NCBI GenBank assembly: GCA_031256815.1
Contig: JAIRPU010000029.1
Location: 1-31,809 of the forward strand
Length of the DNA stretch: 31,809 bases
Reading direction: 5' to 3'
Source of the DNA: Spirochaetaceae bacterium
Lineage (GTDB): Bacteria; Spirochaetota; Spirochaetia; Treponematales; Breznakiellaceae
The notes below the pieces were generated by a model, which saw only the letters and a program-made list of their open reading frames with translations, was not told the DNA's origin and ran no database searches. Of this stretch, positions 21,850-30,788 are shown one piece after another. Position numbers and translations under genes: made by a program. Within the stretch, counting starts at the first letter, position 1; every line of letters starts with the position of its first letter.

Positions 21850-23463
21850 ATGTTTATTTATCTTAGAAGCATTTTAACCGCAAGATGCATTTTTGCACTG
21901 GCGGCCGCGTTGGGCATGAGTTTGAGTTTCGGCTCGTGCGCAAAAAAAAGCGCCGGAACAGGGGCGCCAGACCAGCTGATACTGGCTGTAGGCGGAGAAC
22001 CAGACGAAGGTTTTGACCCCTGTACCGGCTGGGGACGTTACGGTTCACCTCTCTTTCAAAGCACACTGCTTGAATTTGACAAGGACATGAATTTTTCTTA
22101 TGACCTTGCAGAAGACTATTCGGTAAGCGCCAACGGGCTCGTGTGGACTTTTCGTATCCGCAGAGATGCGAAGTTTACCGATGGCACGAATGTTAACGCC
22201 CGTGATGTGGCATTCACCTACAACACGGCAAAACAAACCGACAGCGAAGTTGACCTTACCCGTATGAAAGAAGCCAGAGCAGTCAATGATACAACCGTTG
22301 AATTTGTGCTGAATACCCCTATGTCCGCCTTCCCGTATATCGCGGTAACTCTCGGTATTGTTCCAGAAAATATATACACGCAGAATCCGCAGGCCTACGG
22401 ACAAAAGCCGGTTGGCTCCGGCCCCTACAAGTTTGTGCAGTGGGACAAGGGCCAGCAGCTCATTGTTGAACGCAACGATGATTATTACGGGCAAATGCCC
22501 GCCTTTAAACGGCTTGTCCTGCTTTTCTACGACACCGATGCGGCGCTTGCCTCGGTTTTGTCAGGAGAGGCGGATATAGCGATGACGGTTCCGGCGCTGG
22601 TGCGCGACATACCCGGCTATACCCTGCTCCGCTGTTTAAGCGTTGATAACAGGGGCGTAAGCTTTCCCGCAACAAAAAGCGGTACAAAAAACGCCGATGG
22701 GCTTCCCGTTGGGAACGATGTAACCAGCGACATTGCGATTCGCAAGGCGCTTATCTACGGAATTGACCGGGATGCCATTGTAAACGATGCCCTGCGCGGT
22801 TACGGCAGACGCGCCGATTCAGCCTGCGATAACCTGCCCTGGTGGAATCCGCAAACCCGTATTAGCGACAAAGATGCCGATGGCCAAAAAAAGGCGCTTG
22901 ACGCGGCAGGCTGGATTGAAGGCAGCGGCGGTATTCGCGAAAAAAATGGCCTGCGCGCCTCATTCGAGCTTATGTATCCCGCAAACGACAGTCTTCGCCA
23001 GGCTATAGCGCTGGAGTTTGCACGCCAGGCACGGGCGCTCGGCATTGAGGTTAAACCACTTGGAGGAAGCTGGGACGACATTGGCAGGCGTATGTACGAA
23101 ACACCGGTAGAGTTCGGCTGGGGCGCTCATAATCCCATGGAAATATACAACCTCTACTACGGCAAATACGCCACCGACGGGTATAACAATCTTACCAACA
23201 TGGTAAATCCCGCCGTAGACCGCTACATGGATGCTGCCCTTGCCGCGCTCAGCTACGAAGAGGCGATAAAAAACTGGCGGCTTGCCCAATGGGACGGCGT
23301 AACCGGTTTTTCAAGCCTGGGGGACGCGACCTGGTGCTGGCTGGTAGACATCGACCACCTGTACTATGTCCGCTCAAATCTTGATACGGGGAATCAGCGT
23401 ATTCATCCGCACGGCCATGGCTTCCCGATTATATCGAATATCAAAGAATGGAAGCGCAAGTGA
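21850..23463 (+). CDS. Family 5 ABC transporter substrate-binding lipoprotein (nickel/peptide type), first
   Basis: The 537-residue protein has a lipoprotein signal with FGSC (Cys30) and the family 5 (SBP_bac_5) fold. It shows LAEDYSVSANGLVWTFRIR, AKFTDGTNVNARDVAFTY and GSGPYKFVQWDKGQQLIVERN. The late text WLVDIDHLYYVRSN is followed by IHPHGHGFP near the end, with histidines at 519, 521 and 523. It should capture a peptide or chelated metal in the periplasm and deliver it to the two permeases that follow. The histidine cluster could bind a metal, which favours nickel or cobalt but does not prove it. AAGGAG stands 5 nt before the ATG. The gene overlaps the next by 16 bp. Confidence 0.85.
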   Translation: MFIYLRSILTARCIFALAAALGMSLSFGSCAKKSAGTGAPDQLILAVGGEPDEGFDPCTGWGRYGSPLFQSTLLEFDKDMNFSYDLAEDYSVSANGLVWTFRIRRDAKFTDGTNVNARDVAFTYNTAKQTDSEVDLTRMKEARAVNDTTVEFVLNTPMSAFPYIAVTLGIVPENIYTQNPQAYGQKPVGSGPYKFVQWDKGQQLIVERNDDYYGQMPAFKRLVLLFYDTDAALASVLSGEADIAMTVPALVRDIPGYTLLRCLSVDNRGVSFPATKSGTKNADGLPVGNDVTSDIAIRKALIYGIDRDAIVNDALRGYGRRADSACDNLPWWNPQTRISDKDADGQKKALDAAGWIEGSGGIREKNGLRASFELMYPANDSLRQAIALEFARQARALGIEVKPLGGSWDDIGRRMYETPVEFGWGAHNPMEIYNLYYGKYATDGYNNLTNMVNPAVDRYMDAALAALSYEEAIKNWRLAQWDGVTGFSSLGDATWCWLVDIDHLYYVRSNLDTGNQRIHPHGHGFPIISNIKEWKRK

Positions 23464-24473
23464 AAGCTCAAGCCCTCCGCGCCTTTACATTGAAAACCAA
23501 TGCCCTCCGCGCCGTTGCCTGGTTTTTCTGCAAAACACTGATGCTCTTTCTCGCGGTAAGCCTGGCGGCATTTACGCTGCTGCGCTTATCGCCAATTGAC
23601 CCGGTACAGGCGTATATCGGGGCGGACGCCTCAGTTTCCAATGAACAAAAAGCCCGAATCGCCGAACGCTGGGGGCTTAACGAAGCGCCGCACCGGCAGT
23701 ACCTCAAATGGCTTGGTAATATATGCCGCGGCGATTTCGGAGAATCGGTGATTTTCCGGCTGCCGGTGCTTACCGTTGTCAAAGAACGCGCCCTGGCATC
23801 TTTTGCGTTAATGGGATTCGCGTGGCTCTTCTCCGGCGCGGCGGGTTTTTTACTTGGCGTGCTTGCCGGCACATTCCACGGCAAATGGCCGGACAAACTC
23901 ATTACAACATGGTGCCTGATTCTGGCAAGCGCCCCAACCTTCTGGCTTGCCCTGGTTTTATTAATCATCTTTTCGGTTAGTCTGGGTATTTTCCCGCTAG
24001 GACTCGCCGCGCCCGCCGGAAAACTTGCCGCGGAGGTTAGTTTTGGCGAACGTATCCATCATCTTGTACTGCCCTGCCTTGCGCTTGCCCTCTCCGGAGT
24101 TTCATATATTGCAATGCAAACAAGGCAGAAGTTGTGCGAAGTTCTTGAACAAGACTATGTTATTTACGCGCGCGCCCGCGGCGAAACTCAACTGCGGATT
24201 ATTCTTCGCCATGGGCTTCGCAATATCGCGCTGCCGGCGCTTACCCTGCAATTTCTTTCTTTTTCCGAATTGTTTGGCGGCTCTGTGCTTGCCGAACAGG
24301 TATTTGCGTATCCCGGACTTGGACGCACCGCAGTTATGGCGGGAATGCAAAGCGATGCGCCGCTGCTCCTGGGAATTACGCTTTTTTCGGCATTATTCGT
24401 ATTTACAGGAAACACCATAGCAAACTCGTTATACCACATCATAAATCCGGAGGTAAAAAAACATTATGATTAA
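23448..24473 (+). CDS. ABC transporter permease, DppB/NikB type, first
   Basis: The 341-residue inner-membrane protein has the DppB/OppB/NikB arrangement: an N-terminal membrane span (about 22-46) with AAFTLLRLSPIDPVQAYIG, a periplasmic segment ending in GDFGES, and five further spans. The ATPase-contacting EAA loop lies in the text YARARGETQLRIILRHGLRNIALP, followed by GSVLAEQVFAYPGLGRT. It pairs with the next gene to form the channel for the first binding protein. The ATG at 23448 is inside the end of the preceding gene, implying coupling. An N-terminal extension of about 20 basic residues precedes the first span. Confidence 0.92.
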   Translation: MEAQVKAQALRAFTLKTNALRAVAWFFCKTLMLFLAVSLAAFTLLRLSPIDPVQAYIGADASVSNEQKARIAERWGLNEAPHRQYLKWLGNICRGDFGESVIFRLPVLTVVKERALASFALMGFAWLFSGAAGFLLGVLAGTFHGKWPDKLITTWCLILASAPTFWLALVLLIIFSVSLGIFPLGLAAPAGKLAAEVSFGERIHHLVLPCLALALSGVSYIAMQTRQKLCEVLEQDYVIYARARGETQLRIILRHGLRNIALPALTLQFLSFSELFGGSVLAEQVFAYPGLGRTAVMAGMQSDAPLLLGITLFSALFVFTGNTIANSLYHIINPEVKKHYD

Positions 24474-25299
24474 AAAAATTACGCTTCCACTGCGCAGGCG
24501 TATCGTCATCACCCTTGGTTTATGCGCCATGCTCTTTGTACTCGTTTTTGCAAAAGGGCTCACCATGCCCCCAAGTGCATGGGATGTCGACTTTAACGCG
24601 ATAAACCAGCCGCCATCGTGGAAACACTTTTTTGGCACCGACTGGCTGGGACGCGATATGTTTTCGCGCACAGTAAAGGGGCTTACAACAAGCATCGTAA
24701 TAGGACTTATCGCTTCGCTTATAAGCGCGGCGCTTGCCGTTGTGCTGGGCATTGCCGCGGCAAGCCTTGGCAGGAAGGTGGATGCCTTTGTAAACGGCAT
24801 GGTAAACGTATTTTTAAGCGTACCTCATTTAATCCTTCTCGTTTTAATCGCAATAGCCTGCGGAAAAGGATTGCAGGGCGTATTAATCGGAGTAGCGGCA
24901 ACACACTGGACTTCTCTGGCGCGTATAATCCGCGCAGAAGTGCTTGCACTGAAAAACGCCCGCTACATTTCCTGCGCGCAGGCATTCGGTAAAAGCAATT
25001 TATGGATAGCGGGCGTTCACTTTTTGCCGCATATAATTCCACAGTGTATAATCGGCGTAGTGCTGCTATTTCCACATTCAATACTGCACGAATCATCGGT
25101 AACATTTTTGGGTTTTGGGCTTTCTCCAGAACAGCCGGCAATAGGCGTAATTCTTTCTGAATCGATGCGCTACCTAAGCGCCGGCCTCTGGCACCTTGCC
25201 GTGTTCCCCGGCCTTTCGCTGCTGATAATCGTAATGCTTTTCGATATTGCAGGCGAACAGCTCCGCCTTATACTGAACCCCGGAACGGCGCATTTGTAG
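24466..25299 (+). CDS. ABC transporter permease, DppC/NikC type, first
   Basis: The 277-residue protein is the second channel subunit, DppC/OppC/NikC type. It has an N-terminal span, the typical FFGTDWLGRDMFSRTVKG segment that follows the first periplasmic loop, and five further spans. The EAA loop region is RYISCAQAFGKSNLWIAGVHFLPHIIP, and the conserved VTFLGFGLSPEQPAIGVILSE comes late. It overlaps the preceding gene by 8 bp and ends 9 bp before the first ATPase gene. Confidence 0.92.
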   Translation: MIKKITLPLRRRIVITLGLCAMLFVLVFAKGLTMPPSAWDVDFNAINQPPSWKHFFGTDWLGRDMFSRTVKGLTTSIVIGLIASLISAALAVVLGIAAASLGRKVDAFVNGMVNVFLSVPHLILLVLIAIACGKGLQGVLIGVAATHWTSLARIIRAEVLALKNARYISCAQAFGKSNLWIAGVHFLPHIIPQCIIGVVLLFPHSILHESSVTFLGFGLSPEQPAIGVILSESMRYLSAGLWHLAVFPGLSLLIIVMLFDIAGEQLRLILNPGTAHL

Positions 25300-25308
25300 G
25301 AAAAATAT

Positions 25309-26217
25309 ATGTTACAGGTAAAAAATCTTTCTATAGCGTTTAACCGTTACACCAGCACGCTGCTTGCGCGGGAAAAACTCGAAGTAATTTCTTCGTTAGA
25401 CCTCGAAGTAAAAGCAGGAGAAGTACACGCCATTATCGGTTCCTCAGGTTCGGGAAAAAGCCTCCTTGCCCATGCGATACTCGGTATTTTGCCGCCCAAC
25501 GCCGAAGTGCATGGCGACATTATCTATAACGGAGAGCCGCTTTCCGCAAAACGCCTTAACAAGCTGCGCGGAAACGAAATAGCGTTTATTCCGCAATCGG
25601 TGAGTTTTCTGGATCCAAGTATGAAGACCCTTGCCCAAATTGCCGGCGTAAAATATTCCGAAGCGGATGTGCGCGCAATTATCAAACGTTATTCACTTGA
25701 CGAAAGTGTGCTTGAAAAATATCCGCATGAACTTTCGGGAGGCATGGCGCGGCGCGTACTTGTAGCCGCTGCCGTGCTTGGCGGGGCAAAACTTGTAATT
25801 GCCGATGAACCAACCCCCGGCCTTTCCGAAAATCTTGCCCGCGAAGCACTCGGCCACCTTAGGGAACTTGCCGATTCAGGCTGCGCCGTGCTGCTTATTA
25901 CCCACGATATTGCGCTTGCGCTTAACGTTGCCGGCCGTGTTTCCATTTTTTACGCCGGTCTTACCGTTGAAACAGCGCCGCGCCCGGACTTCAGCGGAGA
26001 CGGCGAAAAACTGCGTCATCCTTACAGCAGAGCGTTATGGAAAGCTATGCCACAAAACGGCTTTGTTCCGCTTGCCGGCGTCCAGCCTTACGCCTGCGGA
26101 GACAAACAGATATGCCCTTTCTACTCCCGCTGCGCCTGCGCCGCGCCGGAGTGCCGTGCGGAAATTCCATTGCGTCCTCTGCGCGGCGGTTTTGTGAGGT
26201 GCGTCCGTGAAGCTTGA
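25309..26217 (+). CDS. ABC transporter ATPase, DppD/NikD type
   Basis: All ABC motifs are present in the 302 residues: Walker A GSSGSGKS (44-51), the Q-loop in FIPQSVSFLDP, the signature LSGGM, Walker B in LVIADEPT and the switch His in LLITHD. The C-terminal Opp/Dpp extension contains HPYSRAL and a cysteine cluster, CPFYSRCACAAPEC. In some Dpp ATPases this kind of cluster carries an iron-sulfur centre. The protein energises transport together with the next gene's product. Because the second binding-protein/permease set further down has no ATPase of its own, this pair probably serves both. Confidence 0.93.
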   Translation: MLQVKNLSIAFNRYTSTLLAREKLEVISSLDLEVKAGEVHAIIGSSGSGKSLLAHAILGILPPNAEVHGDIIYNGEPLSAKRLNKLRGNEIAFIPQSVSFLDPSMKTLAQIAGVKYSEADVRAIIKRYSLDESVLEKYPHELSGGMARRVLVAAAVLGGAKLVIADEPTPGLSENLAREALGHLRELADSGCAVLLITHDIALALNVAGRVSIFYAGLTVETAPRPDFSGDGEKLRHPYSRALWKAMPQNGFVPLAGVQPYACGDKQICPFYSRCACAAPECRAEIPLRPLRGGFVRCVREA

Positions 26218-26869
26218 AGCAAACAACCTTGGATTTTTTTATACCAAAGACAGGTGGATTTTCCGCAGTGTAAGTTTGAGCTTTTCATCCGGCTGCCGCA
26301 CCGCGCTGCTTGGCGAAAGCGGCGCTGGAAAAACCACGCTGGCAAAAGTGCTTGCCGCTTATGAAAAACCATCCGAAGGCGCCGTGCAGATTGACGGGAC
26401 GCCTTTTACAGGCAAAAAGCGCGAATACCGGAGCGTTCAATTAATTTCGCAGCATCCGGAAAAGGCAATAAACCCGCGCTTCAGGATGAAGGATGTTCTT
26501 GCCGAATGTTACGGGAAGACCAATATAGACACGCTGCTGGAAAAACTCGGCATTGAGCGGGAGTGGCTTAACCGCTATCCCGGTGAACTTTCCGGCGGCG
26601 AACAACAGCGTTTTTGTATAGCCCGCGCTCTTTGCGAACAAACACGCTTTATCATTGCCGATGAGTTAAGCGCTATGCTCGACCCTGTAACGCAGGCGCA
26701 GTTATGGGCAGTCCTGCTTGATGAATGTAACAGGCACAATATCGGTCTTATCGCAATAACCCACGACGCCGCACTCGCGCAAAAGATATGTAACGACTTT
26801 ATCAATATTGAGTCCCTGTTTCTTTATAAATCGACAGCGGACTTGCCGCATTTTTTAACTGGAGAATAA
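26207..26869 (+). CDS. ABC transporter ATPase, DppF/NikE type
   Basis: The 220-residue ATPase has Walker A GESGAGKTT (36-44), the Q-loop in LISQHPEKAINPRF, a full signature LSGGEQQR, Walker B in IIADELSAMLDP and the switch His in AITHD. It is shorter than usual for OppF/DppF because the C-terminal oligopeptide extension is missing, as in NikE-like proteins. DELSAMLD replaces the common DEPTSALD; the catalytic glutamate is kept. Translation starts at a GTG at 26207, inside the preceding gene (11-bp overlap). Confidence 0.92.
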   Translation: MKLEANNLGFFYTKDRWIFRSVSLSFSSGCRTALLGESGAGKTTLAKVLAAYEKPSEGAVQIDGTPFTGKKREYRSVQLISQHPEKAINPRFRMKDVLAECYGKTNIDTLLEKLGIEREWLNRYPGELSGGEQQRFCIARALCEQTRFIIADELSAMLDPVTQAQLWAVLLDECNRHNIGLIAITHDAALAQKICNDFINIESLFLYKSTADLPHFLTGE

Positions 26870-26907
26870 AATAAATGGCCTTAATGAATATAAAAAGGAA
26901 CATAAAA

Positions 26908-28413
26908 ATGAAAATTATTAAACGATTTTTTTCAGCGTCCGCACTGGCTGCAGCGCTGCTTGCCGTGTTTTCGGTTTCCTGCGAAAAGCCTCAAAAGGCG
27001 GCGCAGGAGCTGGTAATTGGCGAACAGTTCGACCTGCAAAGCATCGACCCAAAAGAAGGTATGCTTGATGACACGCAGATTCTCATCTACAACGGACTTA
27101 TCGAAATCGACAGTAGCTTTCGCTTAACGCCGGCGCTTGCAGAATCGTGGACTATGAGCGATGACGGGCTTGTATGGACATTCAATCTCAGGCGCGGCGT
27201 AAAGTTCCACGATGGCGAAGCCTGGAACGCGGCGGCGGCGCTTGACAACTTTAAGCGGCTTGACGGTTACCCCGGTCTTGCCGATGCCGCCGACGTTGAC
27301 GCCCCCGATGATTACACGCTCGTCCTAAAAATGAAGCGTCCTGTTTACAATTTGGCGTCGAATCTTGCGCGGACTATGATGAGCATGGTAAGCCCAAAAG
27401 CGATAAACGCGGACGGCAGCCTTGAATATGAAGCGGGAAGCGGCCCCTACAAACTGACATCATGGGAGAAAAACGCCGAATATGTTTTTGAAGCCTTCGA
27501 TGAATTTTGGGGCGGCAAACCGGCGCTGCGAAAAATCACTTTCAAGGTTATACCAGACGCCGCTTCCCGCGCCCTCGCCCTTGAAACAGGCGATATCGAT
27601 ATGATGAGCGGCTACCAGTCGCTTGCCGCGGTAAAAAAATTACAGAACGACCCGCGTTTTCAGATTATCAAAAAGACGCAGAATACTTCCGAATTTTTGT
27701 TATTCAACATGAAGAAAAAACCGCTTGACGATTACAATGTCCGCGCAGCGATAGCCTGCGCGCTCGACTTTAACCTCATCGTAACACAACTGCTTCCAGG
27801 TCTTGCCTCGCCGCCTTCGGGGTTTTTCTCTCCAGCATACAGCGAACTTGTTAATCCAAATGTTAAAAATCCGCCTTACAACCTGGAAAGCGCGCGTGAG
27901 CTGCTTAAAGGAAAACAAATTGCTGTTTCGCTTACATACAACGCGGCAAACAGCGAAGACGCGCTGCTTGCGCCGGTCATTCAGGATATGCTTGCCAGAG
28001 CGGGCATTACCGTTACGCTCAACGCGGTAGACGGCGGCGCTCTTGATGACGCGCTGGAAAATAAAACATTCGATATGGCGCTGGCAGGGCAATCGTTTAT
28101 TCCAACTGATGACACACTGTTTCATTACCGGCAGGGATATTGGCATTCGCAAAGTTATTACAATATGTATTCAAGCGATAAACTTGACGCGCTGATAGAC
28201 GAACTTGCCGGAACAATGAACGCCGAAAAACGCAAAGAATTGAACTGGGAAATTCAGCGGGAAATTGCCGCGCAAATTCCATTCGTAATGGTCTTCCACC
28301 GGAACAGCGTCCGCATTGCGCAGGCCGGCATACATAACTTTGATATATCAGCCGGAGTGTGGCACATCAACAGAGCCTTAAAAGACGCGGTAATTGAGCG
28401 TGGTAAAAAATAA
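26908..28413 (+). CDS. Family 5 ABC transporter substrate-binding lipoprotein (NikA-like), second
   Basis: The 501-residue lipoprotein (lipobox SVSC, Cys25) is closer to NikA. It has ALAESWTMSDDGLVWTFNLR, VKFHDGEAWNAAAALDNFKR, GSGPYKLTSWEKN and the later YWHSQSYYNMYSSDKLDALI. NikA-type proteins bind nickel chelates such as Ni-histidine; the sequence alone cannot exclude a peptide ligand. I chose the ATG at 26908 because AAAGGAA lies a few bases upstream. An in-frame ATG at 26875 exists only 6 bp after the ATPase stop. Its stop codon overlaps the next start by one base (TAATG). Confidence 0.85.
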   Translation: MKIIKRFFSASALAAALLAVFSVSCEKPQKAAQELVIGEQFDLQSIDPKEGMLDDTQILIYNGLIEIDSSFRLTPALAESWTMSDDGLVWTFNLRRGVKFHDGEAWNAAAALDNFKRLDGYPGLADAADVDAPDDYTLVLKMKRPVYNLASNLARTMMSMVSPKAINADGSLEYEAGSGPYKLTSWEKNAEYVFEAFDEFWGGKPALRKITFKVIPDAASRALALETGDIDMMSGYQSLAAVKKLQNDPRFQIIKKTQNTSEFLLFNMKKKPLDDYNVRAAIACALDFNLIVTQLLPGLASPPSGFFSPAYSELVNPNVKNPPYNLESARELLKGKQIAVSLTYNAANSEDALLAPVIQDMLARAGITVTLNAVDGGALDDALENKTFDMALAGQSFIPTDDTLFHYRQGYWHSQSYYNMYSSDKLDALIDELAGTMNAEKRKELNWEIQREIAAQIPFVMVFHRNSVRIAQAGIHNFDISAGVWHINRALKDAVIERGKK

Positions 28414-29339
28414 TGCCGCTGCGTTTTATTGCGCAAAGATTACTGCAGTTTATACCGGTCTTTTTTGGGGTAACATTTCTTTCGTTTTTATTGATTCGCG
28501 CCGCGCCGGGAGACGCGGCACATTTTTATCTTGCCGAACGCGGCGCGGATTTGTCGCATGAGGCGCTTGCACAGGCGCGGCGGCAGCTCGGTCTTGATAA
28601 AACCATCGCAGGACAATACGCCGCGTATCTTCGCGCAATTCTCAAAGGGGATTTCGGCAATTCATACATAACAAAAGAACCTGTAAGCGCCGAACTTAAG
28701 CGCCGTTTTCGCGTAACGCTGCTATTGGCGCTGGCAACGCTTCCCGCAGTGCTGCTCATCGCGTTTCCGCTCGGCGCATTTTGCGCGCTAAAACACGGCA
28801 GCGCCTTTGACAAGGCGGCGCGGGCACTTTCTACAATTTTAACTTCATTGCCCTCGTTTTGTGTTGCGTTTTTATTCATATTGATATTCGGCGCAGGGCT
28901 GCGCCTGCTTCCTGTTTTTGGCGCGTCTACTCCGGCGCATTATATTCTGCCATGCTTAACACTGGTAATTTCGTCCTCGGCATATTACACGCGCTTTATC
29001 CGCGCCGCCTTTATTGAAGAATTTTCAAAAGAGTACATAAAAGCCGCAAAATCGCGGGGGCTTTCGCTTTTTGCCATTGTACGTTCTTCGCTTAAAAATG
29101 CGATGCTGCCTGTGTTTACTTCGCTCGGAATGAGTCTTGCTTCTCTTTTGGGCGGTCAGGCAATTATCGAAAAAATTTTTGCGCTGCCCGGCATGGGCAG
29201 TTTTTTGATTGACGCAGTAATAAAACGCGATTATGCCGTTGTAGACGGCTGTGTTCTCCTTTACGCCGCGCTCTTTGCGTGCATCAATCTTTGCGCCGAC
29301 ATTCTTTGCGCGTATCTAAATCCGTTATATGAAAAATAA
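28413..29339 (+). CDS. ABC transporter permease, NikB type, second
   Basis: The 308-residue permease begins with a membrane span and FLLIRAAPGDAAHFYL, followed by RQLGLDKTIAGQYAAYLRAI and LKGDFGNSYITKEPV, all typical of the DppB/NikB family. The EAA loop text is YIKAAKSRGLSLFAIVRSSL, and GGQAIIEKIFALPGMGSFLI follows near the C-terminus. It makes the channel for the NikA-like protein with the next gene. One-base overlap with the preceding gene and 11-bp overlap with the next show coupled translation. Confidence 0.92.
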   Translation: MPLRFIAQRLLQFIPVFFGVTFLSFLLIRAAPGDAAHFYLAERGADLSHEALAQARRQLGLDKTIAGQYAAYLRAILKGDFGNSYITKEPVSAELKRRFRVTLLLALATLPAVLLIAFPLGAFCALKHGSAFDKAARALSTILTSLPSFCVAFLFILIFGAGLRLLPVFGASTPAHYILPCLTLVISSSAYYTRFIRAAFIEEFSKEYIKAAKSRGLSLFAIVRSSLKNAMLPVFTSLGMSLASLLGGQAIIEKIFALPGMGSFLIDAVIKRDYAVVDGCVLLYAALFACINLCADILCAYLNPLYEK

Positions 29340-30177
29340 GTTTACAGGCAAAACCCCGCGTTTTGTTTACGCCTTATGTGCGGCGGCGCCTGTCATTCTT
29401 TTGAGCGCGGCATTTTTCGCGCCGTTCTTTGCGCCGCACAATCCGCTTGCCGTATCGCTTGAAAACACGCTCGCTCCGCCATGCGCGGAATATCCATTGG
29501 GAACAGACGAACTCGGACGCTGCATACTTTCGCGGCTTATGACGGGAAGCAGAACAACGCTTGGCGCGGCGTTTATCATCGAAATTATTATTCTTGTCTG
29601 CGGAATTTTTACCGGAATGTTTGCCGGATTTGCAGGCGGTATTTTTGACGCTGTTTTTATCAGCATAATTGATATATTACTTGCGTTTCCATCGGTAATT
29701 TTCGCGCTTGTACTTTCCGGCATTTTGGGCGCGGGGCTTCATAATGTTATGATCGCGATGATTTGTGTATACTGGGTTGAACACGCAAGAATTGCCCGCA
29801 GTGCCTGCCGCGCTCTGCGCGAAAAAGAATTCGTCCTTGCCGCGCGCGCAATTGGATGCTCAAATTCGCGTATCATTTTTAAACATATACTGCCGGAAAT
29901 AATTCCGGGTATGCTTGTTTTTTCAACGCTGCATATAACGCATATTATCATAGCGCTCTCGTCTCTTTCGTTTTTGGGTCTGGGCGTCCGTCCGCCCGCG
30001 CCGGAATGGGGTGCCATGCTTTCCGCACAGCGCAACTATCTGCGCGAAAATCCTGCCGCCGCGCTTGCCGTTCTTGCGTGCCTTGCCCTCTCCGCCGCCT
30101 GTTTCCAGTTTGCCGGCGAAAAACTCCGCGATGTACAAAACCCCCGCAATGACAGGCGGATTATCAGGATTAAATAA
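29329..30177 (+). CDS. ABC transporter permease, NikC type, second
   Basis: The 282-residue permease has six predicted spans, the YPLGTDELGRCILSRLMTG segment, the EAA loop text FVLAARAIGCSNSRIIFKHI and SSLSFLGLGVRPPAPEWGAM near the C-terminus, as in DppC/NikC. Its last eight codons (DRRIIRIK and stop) lie inside the first 85-bp direct repeat, which recurs after the HicBA genes. No ATPase gene follows, so it must use the pair encoded in the middle of the operon. Confidence 0.92.
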   Translation: MKNKFTGKTPRFVYALCAAAPVILLSAAFFAPFFAPHNPLAVSLENTLAPPCAEYPLGTDELGRCILSRLMTGSRTTLGAAFIIEIIILVCGIFTGMFAGFAGGIFDAVFISIIDILLAFPSVIFALVLSGILGAGLHNVMIAMICVYWVEHARIARSACRALREKEFVLAARAIGCSNSRIIFKHILPEIIPGMLVFSTLHITHIIIALSSLSFLGLGVRPPAPEWGAMLSAQRNYLRENPAAALAVLACLALSAACFQFAGEKLRDVQNPRNDRRIIRIK

Positions 30178-30240
30178 TCAAAGGGGGGAAGTCTCCCCCA
30201 TCGCTTCCAAGCCTGCGCTCCGGTCGAAAAGGCCTGCGCT
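30156..30240. repeat. 85-bp direct repeat, left copy (overlaps permease 3' end)
   Basis: Starts GCGGATTATCAGGATTAAAT and ends AGGCCTGCGCT. It differs from 30789-30873 at only two positions that I can see (A/G in the stop region and A/C after the C-run). It carries the permease stop codon and a hairpin GGGGGA-AGTC-TCCCCC near 30183-30199 that could act as a terminator, although no T-run follows. Confidence 0.95.
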
Positions 30241-30258
30241 AAGCGCTTTGCTTTGCTT

Positions 30259-30477
30259 TTACAACAGTTTTAAAAAATCATCTAACTCAATTCCGGCTTG
30301 TATTAATATGCTTTTTAAAGTTCCTCTGGCTACGGTATCATGCGCCGGAATGACCGTTATTCTGCGCCCGTTGGAATATTTCACGTGGCTTCCTTTTTGG
30401 CTTTTATAAACAAATCCTTTTTTAGATAAGGCCAAAATAATTTCATCCGGTCTTAATAACGGATATTTATGCCCCAT
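30259..30477 (-). CDS. hicA: HicA toxin (mRNA interferase)
   Basis: The 72-residue protein matches the HicA family, a dsRBD-like fold that cuts mRNA. The N-terminal LRPDEIILALSKKGFVY helix-strand is followed by the catalytic histidine (His31) in QKGSHVKYSNG and by VIPAHDTVARGTLKSILIQAGI. Length is normal. It starts 1 bp after the antitoxin stop, so the order is hicB-hicA. Its own Shine-Dalgarno sequence is poor, which fits lower toxin translation through coupling. The pair is bracketed by 85-bp direct repeats. Confidence 0.93.
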   Translation of the reverse strand: MGHKYPLLRPDEIILALSKKGFVYKSQKGSHVKYSNGRRITVIPAHDTVARGTLKSILIQAGIELDDFLKLL

Positions 30478-30478
30478 T

Positions 30479-30694
30479 TTATAAAGCCATTTCCAATGAC
30501 GTTATAAAAATCGGGTCGTTTTTAATAGCGTTTAATTCTTCTGTTTCATCTTCATAATACAATGTAATAGCCTCTTTTAAATTGAGGATAGATTCGTCAA
30601 TTGTTTTTCCTTGTGAAGCAATATTGTTTTCAAGGCAGGTTGCCACAAACAATCCATCTTCTTGTTTTATTATTATAGTTCCCCTAAAACTCAT
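30479..30694 (-). CDS. hicB: HicB antitoxin
   Basis: A 71-residue HicB-type protein (partial RNase H-like fold, UPF0150 kind): FRGTIIIKQEDGLFVATCLENN, then GKTIDESILNLKEAITLYYED. It neutralises HicA. No extra DNA-binding domain follows the HicB core. I chose the ATG at 30694 because GGGGAGG lies just before it. An upstream in-frame ATG at 30772 would add 26 residues unrelated to the family. Confidence 0.9.
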   Translation of the reverse strand: MSFRGTIIIKQEDGLFVATCLENNIASQGKTIDESILNLKEAITLYYEDETEELNAIKNDPIFITSLEMAL

Positions 30695-30721
30695 CGTATC
30701 CTCCCCAAAATTTATACTTAA

Positions 30722-30750
30722 ACAATACTTTATAAAAAAAGGCTGGGCAA
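30722..30750 (-). promoter_or_regulatory. Possible promoter of hicBA
   Basis: On the minus strand TTGCCC (30750-30745) and TATTGT (30727-30722) are 17 bp apart. The transcript would start about 20 nt upstream of the hicB ATG. Confidence 0.4.
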
Positions 30751-30788
30751 GGCTCCATAATTTTAATTTCATCCGCCGTTAAACCGCA

